Source of the DNA: Butyrivibrio sp.
Lineage (GTDB): Bacteria > Bacillota > Clostridia > Lachnospirales > Lachnospiraceae
Direction of reading: 5' to 3'
Length of the DNA: 64,000 bases
Assembly: GCA_015056565.1 (NCBI GenBank)
Contig: SVGB01000010.1
Span: 36,105 to 100,104, forward strand
Under the pieces are notes generated by a model, which was given only the letters and a program-made list of their open reading frames with translations, was not told where the DNA came from and ran no database searches. Below, piece after piece: positions 45,305 through 53,427 of this stretch. Each line of letters begins with the position of its first letter. Within the stretch, counting starts at the first letter, position 1. A program made the position numbers and the translations under genes.

Positions 45305-47869
45305 TTATACCTTTCCATGGCAGTTTTTGAACTTCTTGCCGCTTCCGCAAGGACATGGATCGTTAGGGTAAACCTTGGCCTCAACTCTCTTGATTGGTGC
45401 CTTGGCTACGCTGTCGTCCTTGTTGGTACCTGTAACCTTGGCAACCTGTTCACGCTCAACTCTCTCTTCAATATGTACATGGAAAAGAAGTCTTACTGTA
45501 TCCTCTTCGATGTTCCTTGTCATGTCATCGAACATCTCATAACCTTCAAGCTTGTACTCAAGCTTAGGATCTCTCTGACCATATGCCTGAAGTCCAATAC
45601 CCTGACGGAGCTGATCCATATCGTCGATGTGGTCCATCCACTTTCTGTCGATGACCTTAAGGAGAATAACACGCTCGATCTCACGGATTGTCTCTGGCTC
45701 TGGGAACTCAGCCTCTTTAGCCTCGTATAGCTTGACTGCCTCTTCCTTGAGCTGCTGCTTGATGCCTGACTTGGTAAGGTTCTCGATCCTGCCTCTGTTG
45801 ATCTTCTTTAAAGGAACTGTAGGAAGAAGGATCTCATTGAGCTCAGCAAGGTTCCAGTTGTCAGCGTTGTTCTCTTCGCCGATAACTGTGTCAACTGAAG
45901 ACTCAACTATATCAGTGATCATCTTGTAGATGGAATCACGCATTGACTCTCCGTTAAGAACTCTCTTACGCTCTGCATAGATGATCTCTCTCTGCTCGTT
46001 GTTGACCTGGTCATACTCAAGCAGGTTCTTACGGATTGCATAGTTGTTGGACTCGATCTTCTTCTGAGCTGATTCAATAGCTCTTGAAAGTGATGAGTGC
46101 TCAATTTCCTGTCCCTCAGGAATATGAAGGGCGTTGAACATGGAGATAAGTCTCTCTGACCCAAACAGTCTCATAAGATTATCTTCAAGTGATAAGTAGA
46201 ACTTGGATTCACCAGGATCTCCCTGACGACCTGAACGACCACGAAGCTGATTGTCGATACGTCTGCTCTCATGTCTCTCAGTACCAATGATCTTAAGTCC
46301 GCCAGCCTCTCTTGCCTCGTCGTCAAGCTTGATATCAGTACCACGTCCAGCCATGTTGGTCGCGATTGTTACAGCGCCATGTCTTCCTGCCTCTGCTACG
46401 ATCTCAGCTTCCATCTCATGGAACTTGGCATTAAGGACCTGATGCTGGATATTTCTCTTTCTGAGCATCCTTGAAAGCTCTTCAGATGCCTCGATGGTGA
46501 TGGTACCTACAAGAACGGGCTGTCCCTTTGCATGTGCTGCCTCAACAGCATCACAGATGGCGTTCAGCTTTTCTTTTCTTGTCTTGTAGACAGCATCCTG
46601 TAGATCCTTACGGATTACCGGCATATTAGTAGGAATGGTGATAACGTCCATTCCATAGATCTCTCTGAACTCCTGCTCCTCTGTAAGGGCAGTACCTGTC
46701 ATACCACACTTCTTGTCAAACTTGTTAAAGAAGTTCTGAAAGGTGATAGTTGCAAGAGTCTTGCTCTCTCTTTTAACCTTGACGTGTTCCTTGGCCTCGA
46801 TAGCCTGGTGAAGGCCATCTGAATATCTACGGCCTGGCATAACACGACCAGTGAATTCGTCGACGATAAGTACCTCATCATCCTTGACGATGTAGTCATG
46901 GTCCTTCTGCATCAGGTTGTTGGCACGAAGAGCCAGGATGATGTTGTGCTGGATCTCAAGGTTCTCAGGATCAGCAAGGTTCTCTATGCGGAAAAATCTC
47001 TCAACCTTGGCAACACCCTGCTCTGTAAGGTTGACGATCTTGTCTTTTTCATTGACGATGAAGTCTCCGGTCTCTTCACGCTCTACACCCATGATGGCGT
47101 CCATCTTGGTGAGCTCTTCCATGTCCTCGCCCCTTGTCATCTGCTTGGCAAGGATATCGCAAGCTTCGTACAGCTTTGTGGACTTGTCTGACTGACCGGA
47201 AATGATAAGAGGTGTTCTGGCTTCGTCGATAAGGATTGAGTCTACCTCGTCGATGATGCAGTAATTAAGGCCTCTTAGAACGCACTGCTCTTTATAGATT
47301 GCCATGTTGTCACGAAGGTAATCAAATCCCAGTTCGTTGTTAGTGACATATGTAATATCGCAGTTGTAGGCTGCTCTTCTCTCATCAGAGTTCATGCTGT
47401 TAAGGACACATCCTACCTTAAGTCCAAGGAACTCATGGATCTGGCCCATCTGATCAGCATCACGCTTAGCCAGGTAGTCGTTGACTGTAACAACGTGAAC
47501 GCCCTTGCCTGCAAGAGCATTGAGATATGAAGGAAGTGTAGCCACAAGGGTCTTACCTTCACCGGTTCTCATCTCAGCGATACGGCCCTGATGAAGAATG
47601 ATACCACCAATGAGCTGTACTCTGAAATGCTCCATTCCAAGGACTCTCTTACCAGCCTCTCTGACTACAGCGTAGGCTTCTGGCAATATGTCATCTAAGG
47701 TCTCACCCTCAGAGAGCCTTTTTTTGAACTCATCTGTCTTGGCTCTAAGTTCCTCGTCAGAAAGAGCCTGCATCTGCTCTCTCATGCCTTCAATTGCATC
47801 AACTGTTCCTTTGATACGGCGAAGCTCTCTCTCTGAATGTGTTCCTATGATCTTGTCAATAATACTCAT
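45305..47869 (-). CDS. secA: SecA preprotein translocase ATPase
   Basis: 854 residues from ATG 47869, which follows AGGAGAAATAAG; a frame extension to 47893 has no RBS. Walker [19 protein letters not shown]-type [40 protein letters not shown], and the C-terminal zinc motif [15 protein letters not shown] that binds SecB or ribosomes. Drives preproteins through SecYEG. A consensus promoter lies about 60 bases upstream. Confidence 0.98.
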   Translation of the reverse strand: MSIIDKIIGTHSERELRRIKGTVDAIEGMREQMQALSDEELRAKTDEFKKRLSEGETLDDILPEAYAVVREAGKRVLGMEHFRVQLIGGIILHQGRIAEMRTGEGKTLVATLPSYLNALAGKGVHVVTVNDYLAKRDADQMGQIHEFLGLKVGCVLNSMNSDERRAAYNCDITYVTNNELGFDYLRDNMAIYKEQCVLRGLNYCIIDEVDSILIDEARTPLIISGQSDKSTKLYEACDILAKQMTRGEDMEELTKMDAIMGVEREETGDFIVNEKDKIVNLTEQGVAKVERFFRIENLADPENLEIQHNIILALRANNLMQKDHDYIVKDDEVLIVDEFTGRVMPGRRYSDGLHQAIEAKEHVKVKRESKTLATITFQNFFNKFDKKCGMTGTALTEEQEFREIYGMDVITIPTNMPVIRKDLQDAVYKTRKEKLNAICDAVEAAHAKGQPVLVGTITIEASEELSRMLRKRNIQHQVLNAKFHEMEAEIVAEAGRHGAVTIATNMAGRGTDIKLDDEAREAGGLKIIGTERHESRRIDNQLRGRSGRQGDPGESKFYLSLEDNLMRLFGSERLISMFNALHIPEGQEIEHSSLSRAIESAQKKIESNNYAIRKNLLEYDQVNNEQREIIYAERKRVLNGESMRDSIYKMITDIVESSVDTVIGEENNADNWNLAELNEILLPTVPLKKINRGRIENLTKSGIKQQLKEEAVKLYEAKEAEFPEPETIREIERVILLKVIDRKWMDHIDDMDQLRQGIGLQAYGQRDPKLEYKLEGYEMFDDMTRNIEEDTVRLLFHVHIEERVEREQVAKVTGTNKDDSVAKAPIKRVEAKVYPNDPCPCGSGKKFKNCHGKV

Positions 47870-47929
47870 CTTATTTCTCCTAAAAAAGGGCAAACTTCAC
47901 CCCTTGTAATTAGCAAAATACCAAAGCAC

Positions 47930-47958
47930 ATTGTAGCAGATTTGGCGTGTGTTTTCAA
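47930..47958 (-). promoter_or_regulatory. Promoter of secA
   Basis: Minus strand TTGAAA (47953-47958), 17-base spacer, TACAAT (47930-47935), about 60 bases before the secA ATG. Confidence 0.75.
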
Positions 47959-48067
47959 GGAACGCATTAGACTGCTGACAAAGTACATCCATTCCATAGC
48001 CGCCTCTTGAATTGTAAGTCTGGCCAGATGAATATCAATAGCCTTTCGCGGCATATCCTCGCAGACC

Positions 48068-48100
48068 GCAACAAGACACGGGGACGGTTCTTTTGTCTTA
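48068..48100 (+). repeat. Half-site of the GACACGGGGACGGTTCT family, locus 5
   Basis: One arm only: CAACAAGACACGGGGACGG followed by TTCTTTTGTCTTAT, nearly the same as one arm of loci 1 and 4. No complementary arm is found close by, so this is a remnant or a solo unit. Confidence 0.8.
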
Positions 48101-48305
48101 TCCTGTGCGGCCTGCTGCGGTATTCCACGTTGCTATTGACATTCATCCGGTCAAACTTTTTTAGTGATCAAGCGGCCATGGATAGGGTGTTGTAGGCAGT
48201 GAATTGGATTACCACATGCGCTTTGGTTGCGCTTATGCACTATGGATGCACAGTGTCTTCTGCATCGCGATATATCGTGCTGTGACCAGCGCAACAGAGT
48301 CAATA

Positions 48306-48501
48306 TAATACCATTGTCAGCTTTATCTTCTGCAGGTATTATGGTTTTGAGGAAATATCGCCTGATATTTTAACAAATCTAATACCCACGGCTCTCGCAT
48401 CGTTGACTGGTATGAATTTCACATTGTAGTTTTATTAAAACTGGAAATATTGGCGTTGGAAATCTAATACCTGTAACCAAAAACTATCTCAGTGGTATTA
48501 A
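48306..48501. repeat. Five scattered TAATACC / GGTATTA heptamers
   Basis: TAATACC at 48306-48312, 48380-48386 and 48465-48471 and its complement GGTATTA at 48335-48341 and 48495-48501. Two copies share the longer word AAATCTAATACC (48375-48386, 48460-48471). The region between the secA promoter and these repeats (48101-48305) shows no gene. Confidence 0.5.
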
Positions 48502-48648
48502 AAGTGCCCTGATTTTTTTCTTCAAGACAAGAAAAGGATAGGACCAGCAATAGGAAAATCAATTGCAGATATTAGACCAGCAAAAATTCTCTCCCCAATA
48601 CCGTTTTTGAGTTCCTCATGTGCTCCAAAAAATGTCAGGTTTTAATGA

Positions 48649-48889
48649 TTACGGACTATAGCATAGAAAAATGCTCTATAGTAGGTTATTATTTCCCGCA
48701 AAAAACTCCCAAAATATCCATTTTCAGCCTAGGGACCACTTTTTGAGACTATAGTCCGTAACTCGTCTCCCTGATCCATTGGATCAATTCCTCAAAAAAA
48801 CCCGTTTTACGGACTGTATGCTCAAAAAAACCGCTATAGTCCGTAATGCAATTGAATAACAATTGATATTGGCCGTCATTTTACGGACT
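48649..48889. repeat. Array of five TTACGGACT sites in alternating orientation
   Basis: TTACGGACTATAG 48649-48661 (+), CTATAGTCCGTAA 48749-48761 (-), TTACGGACT 48807-48815 (+), CTATAGTCCGTAA 48834-48846 (-), TTACGGACT 48881-48889 (+). The first pair bounds a 113-base unit with a smaller internal hairpin; the second pair forms a 40-base hairpin with two copies of CTCAAAAAAACC next to it (48791-48802, 48821-48832). No coding frame of note. No known element recognised. Confidence 0.8.
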
Positions 48890-49081
48890 TGGACAAAGAA
48901 ATCAGCCATCCAGTCTGATTTCACTGTATAGCGCCAGTTAATCAACGACTTGGCGCCCCATGGTAGAATCTACTCCAGGAAATACCTTACCCACATCAAA
49001 AGCAAATATCCCCCAGAAGTGCCATAACCCACGCTAGAAACCAATTCACCCCCGCCCGCACCTTCATCATCCCCCGCTTGA

Positions 49082-49272
49082 TTACCCAAAAACATCCGCC
49101 TGAAATTGGTCAAGTGGACCATGGAATACCGCAGCAGATACGGCCGGTGGGAATCGGTTAAATTACCGGAAACACCAAGTATCTGCGAGGATATGCCGTG
49201 AAAGCCACTTGGGCGCTTTCCGGTGGATGTTATAATACCAGGAGCGGGGATGAACTGTGGCACTTAACGTAG
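49082..49272 (+). pseudogene. Possible remnant of a decayed gene
   Basis: Two overlapping plus-strand frames read like consecutive parts of one protein joined by a frameshift near 49165-49190: one contains KWTMEYRSRYGRWESVKLP, the other NTKYLRGYAVKATWALSGG, then CYNTRSGDELWHLT and a stop at 49270-49272. No start codon with RBS, and upstream stops break it. I do not recognise the family. The opposite strand is also open for 97 codons (48970-49263) but lacks an RBS. The stretch 48890-49081 shows no feature. Confidence 0.25.
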
Positions 49273-49290
49273 TGCTTTGCCTGTAATTTA

Positions 49291-49315
49291 AAAGGAGCCT
49301 TACACAGGCTCCTTT
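49291..49315. terminator. buk terminator
   Basis: AAAGGAGCC-TTACACA-GGCTCCTTT, 9-bp perfect stem, 29 bases after the butyrate kinase stop; minus-strand tail TTTTAAATT. Confidence 0.85.
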
Positions 49316-49343
49316 CGTATTATATGGAAATTCAATTTGTATA

Positions 49344-50408
49344 TCAATACTTCTGTGCCTGCTCTTCGCCGTTCATGACTCTGATAGCGCCCTGAGCAAG
49401 AGCAAGAAGCTCGTCCTCACCAGGATATACAGTAACTGGTGCGATCCAGTCTACTCTGTCCTTGATGGCATCTGTGATGACCTGGCCATAAGCAATTCCG
49501 CCTGTAAGGATGATCTGGTCAACCTTGCCCTTAAGGACTGTAGCGCATGCACCGATGTTCTTGCAGATCTGGTAGATGAAAGCATCCCTTACAAGAATAG
49601 CCTTCTCGTTGCCATCTTCGCACATCTTGTTAACTTCTCTCATGTCGTTGGTTCCTAGGTATGCGTTAAGTCCGCCGTAGCCAACGATCTTCTTTTTCAT
49701 CTCGTCGTAAGTGTACTTGCCTGAGAAGCACATATCTACAAGGGCCTTAGCTGGAATGCCGTTAGCTCTTTCTGGTGAGAAAGCACCGTCTCCGTTAAGT
49801 GCAGCATAAACGTCGATCATCTTGCCGTTCTTGTGAACACCTGTTGATGTACCGCCGCCCATGTGAACTACGATAACGCTGATCTCATCATATCTCTTTC
49901 CGATCTCTTTAGCGTATCTGCGGGCAACAGCCTTCTGGTTAAGAGGATGGTCAATTGATACTCTCTCGATCTCTGGAACGCCTGAGATCCTTGCAACTGG
50001 CTCCATCTCGTCAACTACTACAGGGTCAACGATGTATGAAGGAACGCCGATCTCGTCACCGATCTCTCTTGCAAGGATACCGCCAAGGTTAGACGCGTGC
50101 TGACCCTGAACGCCCTTTCTAAGGTCCTCTAAAAGAGCATCTGTGCACTCGTAGGTTCCACCTGGGATTGGACGAAGAAGTCCGCCTCTTCCTACGATAA
50201 CGTTAAAAGACTTGATGTCGATGTTTTCTTTTTTCAAAAAATCAAGAATGATATTCTTGCGGAAGTCCTTCTGGTCAATGATCGAAGCATAGGACTCTAT
50301 CTCCTCTGTGCTGTGACGCAGGGTTTCCTCCTTAACAAGGGTCTCGTCCTCAAAAATACCAACTTTAGTAGATGTAGAACCTGGATTGATTATAAGACTT
50401 TTGATCAT
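49344..50408 (-). CDS. buk: Butyrate kinase
   Basis: 354 residues, usual Buk length. ASKHA fold motifs: [18 protein letters not shown] (phosphate 1), [29 protein letters not shown], and the adenosine region [11 protein letters not shown]. Converts butyryl phosphate and ADP to butyrate and ATP, the last energy-yielding step of butyrate fermentation. Follows ptb by 34 bp. Presence of ptb-buk marks this as a butyrate producer of the kinase type. A branched-chain acid kinase is the alternative. Confidence 0.95.
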   Translation of the reverse strand: MIKSLIINPGSTSTKVGIFEDETLVKEETLRHSTEEIESYASIIDQKDFRKNIILDFLKKENIDIKSFNVIVGRGGLLRPIPGGTYECTDALLEDLRKGVQGQHASNLGGILAREIGDEIGVPSYIVDPVVVDEMEPVARISGVPEIERVSIDHPLNQKAVARRYAKEIGKRYDEISVIVVHMGGGTSTGVHKNGKMIDVYAALNGDGAFSPERANGIPAKALVDMCFSGKYTYDEMKKKIVGYGGLNAYLGTNDMREVNKMCEDGNEKAILVRDAFIYQICKNIGACATVLKGKVDQIILTGGIAYGQVITDAIKDRVDWIAPVTVYPGEDELLALAQGAIRVMNGEEQAQKY

Positions 50409-50442
50409 GTCATTTCCTTTCCGTCAGCATTGCTGGCCTGTA

Positions 50443-51369
50443 TTAAAGAATTCCTTTTTTCTTGTCTTCAGCAACTACTGCTGCAAGAGCGATGGAATTA
50501 ACCTTAACTTCTACTGAGTCAGATCTTGATGTAAGGATTACAGGAGCCTTGGTTCCTGTTAAAATGTTTCCGTTCTTGACTGTTGCAAGACGAACGATGG
50601 TCTTGTAAGTAAGGTTTCCTGCATGGATATCTGGGAAAAGAAGGATATCAGCGTCGCCAACAATCTTTCTGTCAAGGGCACCAGCCTTGTGCTTGGCTGC
50701 CTCAGGATCAATAGCAAGGTCCATGGAAAGAGGTCCGTCAACGATGCAGTTCTTGATCTCGCCTTCCTCGTTGAGTCTTGTGAGCTCAGCAGCCTCAACA
50801 GTAACAGGCATCTTAGGGTTAACAACTTCTACTGCTGCAAGAGGAGCAACCTTAGGGCACTCAACACCGCAAGCTCTTGCAACTTCTACTGTATATTCAA
50901 TGATGACTTTTTTATCTTCAAGAGTAGGATATGGCATGAATGCAACGTCTGTAAGGAACAGGAGACGATCGATACCAGGAATCTCAAATACGCAGACATG
51001 TGAAAGAGGTCTTCCTGTACGAAGTCCAACCTCCTTATCAAGAACGCTCTTAAGGAAATCCTTGGACTCAAGGGCACCCTTCATATAGATGTCAGCCTTG
51101 CCATCGTGTACAAGTGATACAGCGCATCTTGCTGCCTCGATTGTGTCCTTAACATCGATGATCTCGTACTCATCAATGTTCATTCCAACTTCTTTTGCCT
51201 TCTCAGCGATCTGATCTCTGTCGCCAACCAGGATCGGATCTACAATGCCTCTCTCTTTTGCCACCTTGACAGCCTCAAGTACGTGTGTGTCCTGGGCTAC
51301 AGCCACTGACATCTTCTTGGTGTCAGCGCTCTTAAGCTTGGCTAAAATGTCATCAAATGTCTTGCTCAT
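50443..51369 (-). CDS. ptb: Phosphate butyryltransferase
   Basis: 308 residues of the PTA_PTB family: VDPILVGDRDQI, DIYMKGALESKDFLKSVLDKE and the C-terminal ADILLFPDIHAGNLTYKTIVR, PVILTSRSDSVEVKVNSIALA. Exchanges CoA of butyryl-CoA for phosphate; butyryl phosphate then goes to Buk. GGAGG is 9 bases before ATG 51369 and a TATAAT box is ~20 bases upstream of the start. First gene of the ptb-buk operon. Confidence 0.95.
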   Translation of the reverse strand: MSKTFDDILAKLKSADTKKMSVAVAQDTHVLEAVKVAKERGIVDPILVGDRDQIAEKAKEVGMNIDEYEIIDVKDTIEAARCAVSLVHDGKADIYMKGALESKDFLKSVLDKEVGLRTGRPLSHVCVFEIPGIDRLLFLTDVAFMPYPTLEDKKVIIEYTVEVARACGVECPKVAPLAAVEVVNPKMPVTVEAAELTRLNEEGEIKNCIVDGPLSMDLAIDPEAAKHKAGALDRKIVGDADILLFPDIHAGNLTYKTIVRLATVKNGNILTGTKAPVILTSRSDSVEVKVNSIALAAVVAEDKKKGIL

Positions 51370-51497
51370 TATAAAAACCTCCGTTTTACTGATTATACGT
51401 GGGTGGTACCCTTAAACTTTACCGCCATATGACAAAATTTTAACACTAACTAATATTATTTTCAATGTGCAAAAACAGCAAAGCCCTCTGGTTCCCC

Positions 51498-51546
51498 TTC
51501 ACGGTTTTCGGGGCGTCTGTCTGACAGGGGGCGCGAAAACCGTGAA
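51498..51546. repeat. Perfect 13-bp inverted repeat between ptb and thioesterase genes
   Basis: TTCACGGTTTTCG (51498-51510) and CGAAAACCGTGAA (51534-51546) with a 23-base loop that has an inner CTGTC/GACAG stem. It lies in the divergent promoter region of ptb and the acyl-CoA thioesterase. It is not followed by a T-run. Could be an operator, a small RNA hairpin, or a mobile remnant. Confidence 0.75.
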
Positions 51547-51632
51547 TGGTAACATTCCCGAGGTTTTTGGCTGGTAAACAGGCTCAAATTGCGGTAAACT
51601 AAATAAATAGAATACTTACTGGAGGTGGATTT

Positions 51633-52139
51633 ATGGGAAAAGTTTTTCATGTAGATAAACAGATTGCCAACAAAAATGTTGAAGACTCCATCACTGAATG
51701 GACCAAGGTTGTCAAGTACAGTGATATCAATTCTGAAGGAAGGCTCTTTGGCGGACAGCTCATGAGCTGGATAGATGAAGTTGCAGGAACAGTTGCCCTT
51801 CGGCACTCAGGCAACCCCGTTGCCACAGCTGCAGTTGACAACATGCAGTTCAAGCAGGGTGCCAAGCTCGGGGACGTTTTAGTGATCGTAGGCAAACTCA
51901 CCCATGTAGGCAGAACCTCCATGGAAGTCAGAGTAGACACCTACGTTGAAGATGTTCAAAATGGCATGAGACATGTCCTTAACAGAGCATACTTCACCGA
52001 GGTCTGCATAGACAATGACGGCTCCGCCGTTGTTGTTCCCTATGGTCTCAACGTTCGCACCGAGAGCGAGAAGGCAGAATGGGAAGGCGCTGAAAAGAGA
52101 CGAGACCTCCGCAAACAGCGCAGAATGGAAGGATTCTAA
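51633..52139 (+). CDS. Acyl-CoA thioesterase, hotdog fold (YkhA/BACH type)
   Basis: 168 residues, single hotdog domain. The family block EGRLFGGQLMSWIDEVAG contains the catalytic Asp, followed by TAAVDNMQFKQGAKLGD. Hydrolyses medium- to long-chain or short acyl-CoA in the cytoplasm. The C-terminal tail is rich in Arg/Lys (EKRRDLRKQRRMEG). GGAGGTGG precedes ATG 51633. It is divergent from ptb-buk, so a role in acyl-CoA balance is possible. Confidence 0.92.
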   Translation: MGKVFHVDKQIANKNVEDSITEWTKVVKYSDINSEGRLFGGQLMSWIDEVAGTVALRHSGNPVATAAVDNMQFKQGAKLGDVLVIVGKLTHVGRTSMEVRVDTYVEDVQNGMRHVLNRAYFTEVCIDNDGSAVVVPYGLNVRTESEKAEWEGAEKRRDLRKQRRMEGF

Positions 52140-52150
52140 GATATCAAATA

Positions 52151-52260
52151 GGGACGGCTTACCTGATACCTGACACGGGGACGGTTCTACTGTCAGATTT
52201 TATTGTGATAAAATCTGACAGTAGAACCGTCCCCGTGTCAGGTATCAGGTAAGCCGTCCC
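52151..52260. repeat. Perfect 53-bp inverted repeat of the GACACGGGGACGGTTCT family, locus 6
   Basis: Arms 52151-52203 and 52208-52260 are exact complements over 53 bp with loop TGTG; tip TGTCAGATTTTAT. The outer part GGGACGGCTTACCTGATACC is not shared with other copies, whereas the core GACACGGGGACGGTTCTACTG is. It lies between convergent genes (thioesterase and glycosyltransferase). Confidence 0.96.
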
Positions 52261-52275
52261 CGTGTCTCATCCAGT

Positions 52276-53358
52276 TTAGTTTGTCTTCTTGTCGTAAGCT
52301 CCAAGGATCATCTTCATGCAGCCAACAACCGGTGCTGCAGGGTGCTTCATCGTGAAGTACAGGAGCCTGTTTGCAAGGCCACTTATAGTGACGTCAGTTC
52401 CTGTCACCTTGCTTTTAATATCTTCCCTAAGAAAGATCTTTTTAACTCTCTCAGCTGTATCCTTGTCAGGGCAGCGAAGTTCATTCTTCATCACAAGAAG
52501 AAGGATCATAACAAACTCTCTGTCCATCTGCTGGTCTGCGTTTTCGATACCCTTATCCTTAAGAATTTCCCTAAAGGTCTTATTACTAAGTTCCAGATCC
52601 TTTAAAAAGTTTGGCTTGTAAGAGTGCGCCATGGAGCTGCCAACAAGCCTGTAGTGGTAGAAGTAACTGTCCTTGGCAATTGCAAGGCGCTTAACGTCGC
52701 ACAGACATGGAAGCGTGATGTTGACATCTTCGCTCATAAAGATAGTTGGGTCGCAGTACTTGATGTTTTCAAGGACAAGCTTTCTTGAAATGAGCTTCAT
52801 GCATCTGGACATGGTGACAGGTCTGACTTCCTCCCCAAGAAGGCGGCGCCTTATCTTATCAAGCTCAGCTCCTGTGTACACGCCCGGCTGAAGAGCCTGG
52901 GTCTCTTTCCTGCGCTCACCTGTTTTTTCAACGATGTAGTTGCCTGCAACGATCTCGCAGTCAATAAACGGATTCTTGTATCCGATGTCCCTTGCAGAAG
53001 CCTCACCTGCCTGTCCAGCCTCTTCCTGGGCGACGCTGGTCAGAGCATAGAGCCCCTCCATCATATCTGCATCGATCCAGTCATCGCTGTCAACGTAGGA
53101 AACATAATCGGAAGTTGCCTCCACCGTGCCTGCGATCCAGGCAGACTGCAGTCCTCCGTTTTCCTTATGGATGACCTTGACGCGGTTGTCCTTTGCTGCG
53201 AATTCGTCGCACTTTTTCCCGCTGATCCCGTCTGTTGAGCCGTCGTCAACAAGCAATATCTCAATGTCTGTCATGGTCTGTGCCAGCACTGACTCAATGC
53301 ACTGATCCATGTATTTAGCTGTATTGTAAACTGGTATTATTACGCTTATCTTTGCCAT
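52276..53358 (-). CDS. Glycosyltransferase family 2
   Basis: 360 residues. GT-A fold with VIIPVYNTAKYMDQCIESVL, LLVDDGSTDGISGKKCDEF, NGGLQSAWIAG and YVDSDDWID (DxD). These are typical of transferases for cell-wall or capsule polysaccharides that add a hexose or HexNAc. The C-terminal ~120 residues are helical without membrane spans. AGGAAGTAGTA precedes ATG. Lies downstream of the CapA-like gene, 69 bp away. Confidence 0.93.
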   Translation of the reverse strand: MAKISVIIPVYNTAKYMDQCIESVLAQTMTDIEILLVDDGSTDGISGKKCDEFAAKDNRVKVIHKENGGLQSAWIAGTVEATSDYVSYVDSDDWIDADMMEGLYALTSVAQEEAGQAGEASARDIGYKNPFIDCEIVAGNYIVEKTGERRKETQALQPGVYTGAELDKIRRRLLGEEVRPVTMSRCMKLISRKLVLENIKYCDPTIFMSEDVNITLPCLCDVKRLAIAKDSYFYHYRLVGSSMAHSYKPNFLKDLELSNKTFREILKDKGIENADQQMDREFVMILLLVMKNELRCPDKDTAERVKKIFLREDIKSKVTGTDVTISGLANRLLYFTMKHPAAPVVGCMKMILGAYDKKTN

Positions 53359-53427
53359 TACTACTTCCTATTGCCTGCCTTCTCGTCCACTTTTCTTCCT
53401 TGATACTACCTACTTTTCCCGCGGTCG

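Noticed and set aside
47866..48054. Minus-strand frame starting MPRKA, like a RAYT transposase start
   Set aside because: Only the first five residues resemble that family; the frame runs through the secA promoter and has no RBS.
48649..48889. CRISPR array
   Set aside because: Repeats are short, alternate in orientation and have irregular spacing (27 to 100 bases); no cas genes are near.
48970..49263. 97-codon minus-strand frame
   Set aside because: No RBS, no family resemblance, and the opposite strand reads more like protein.
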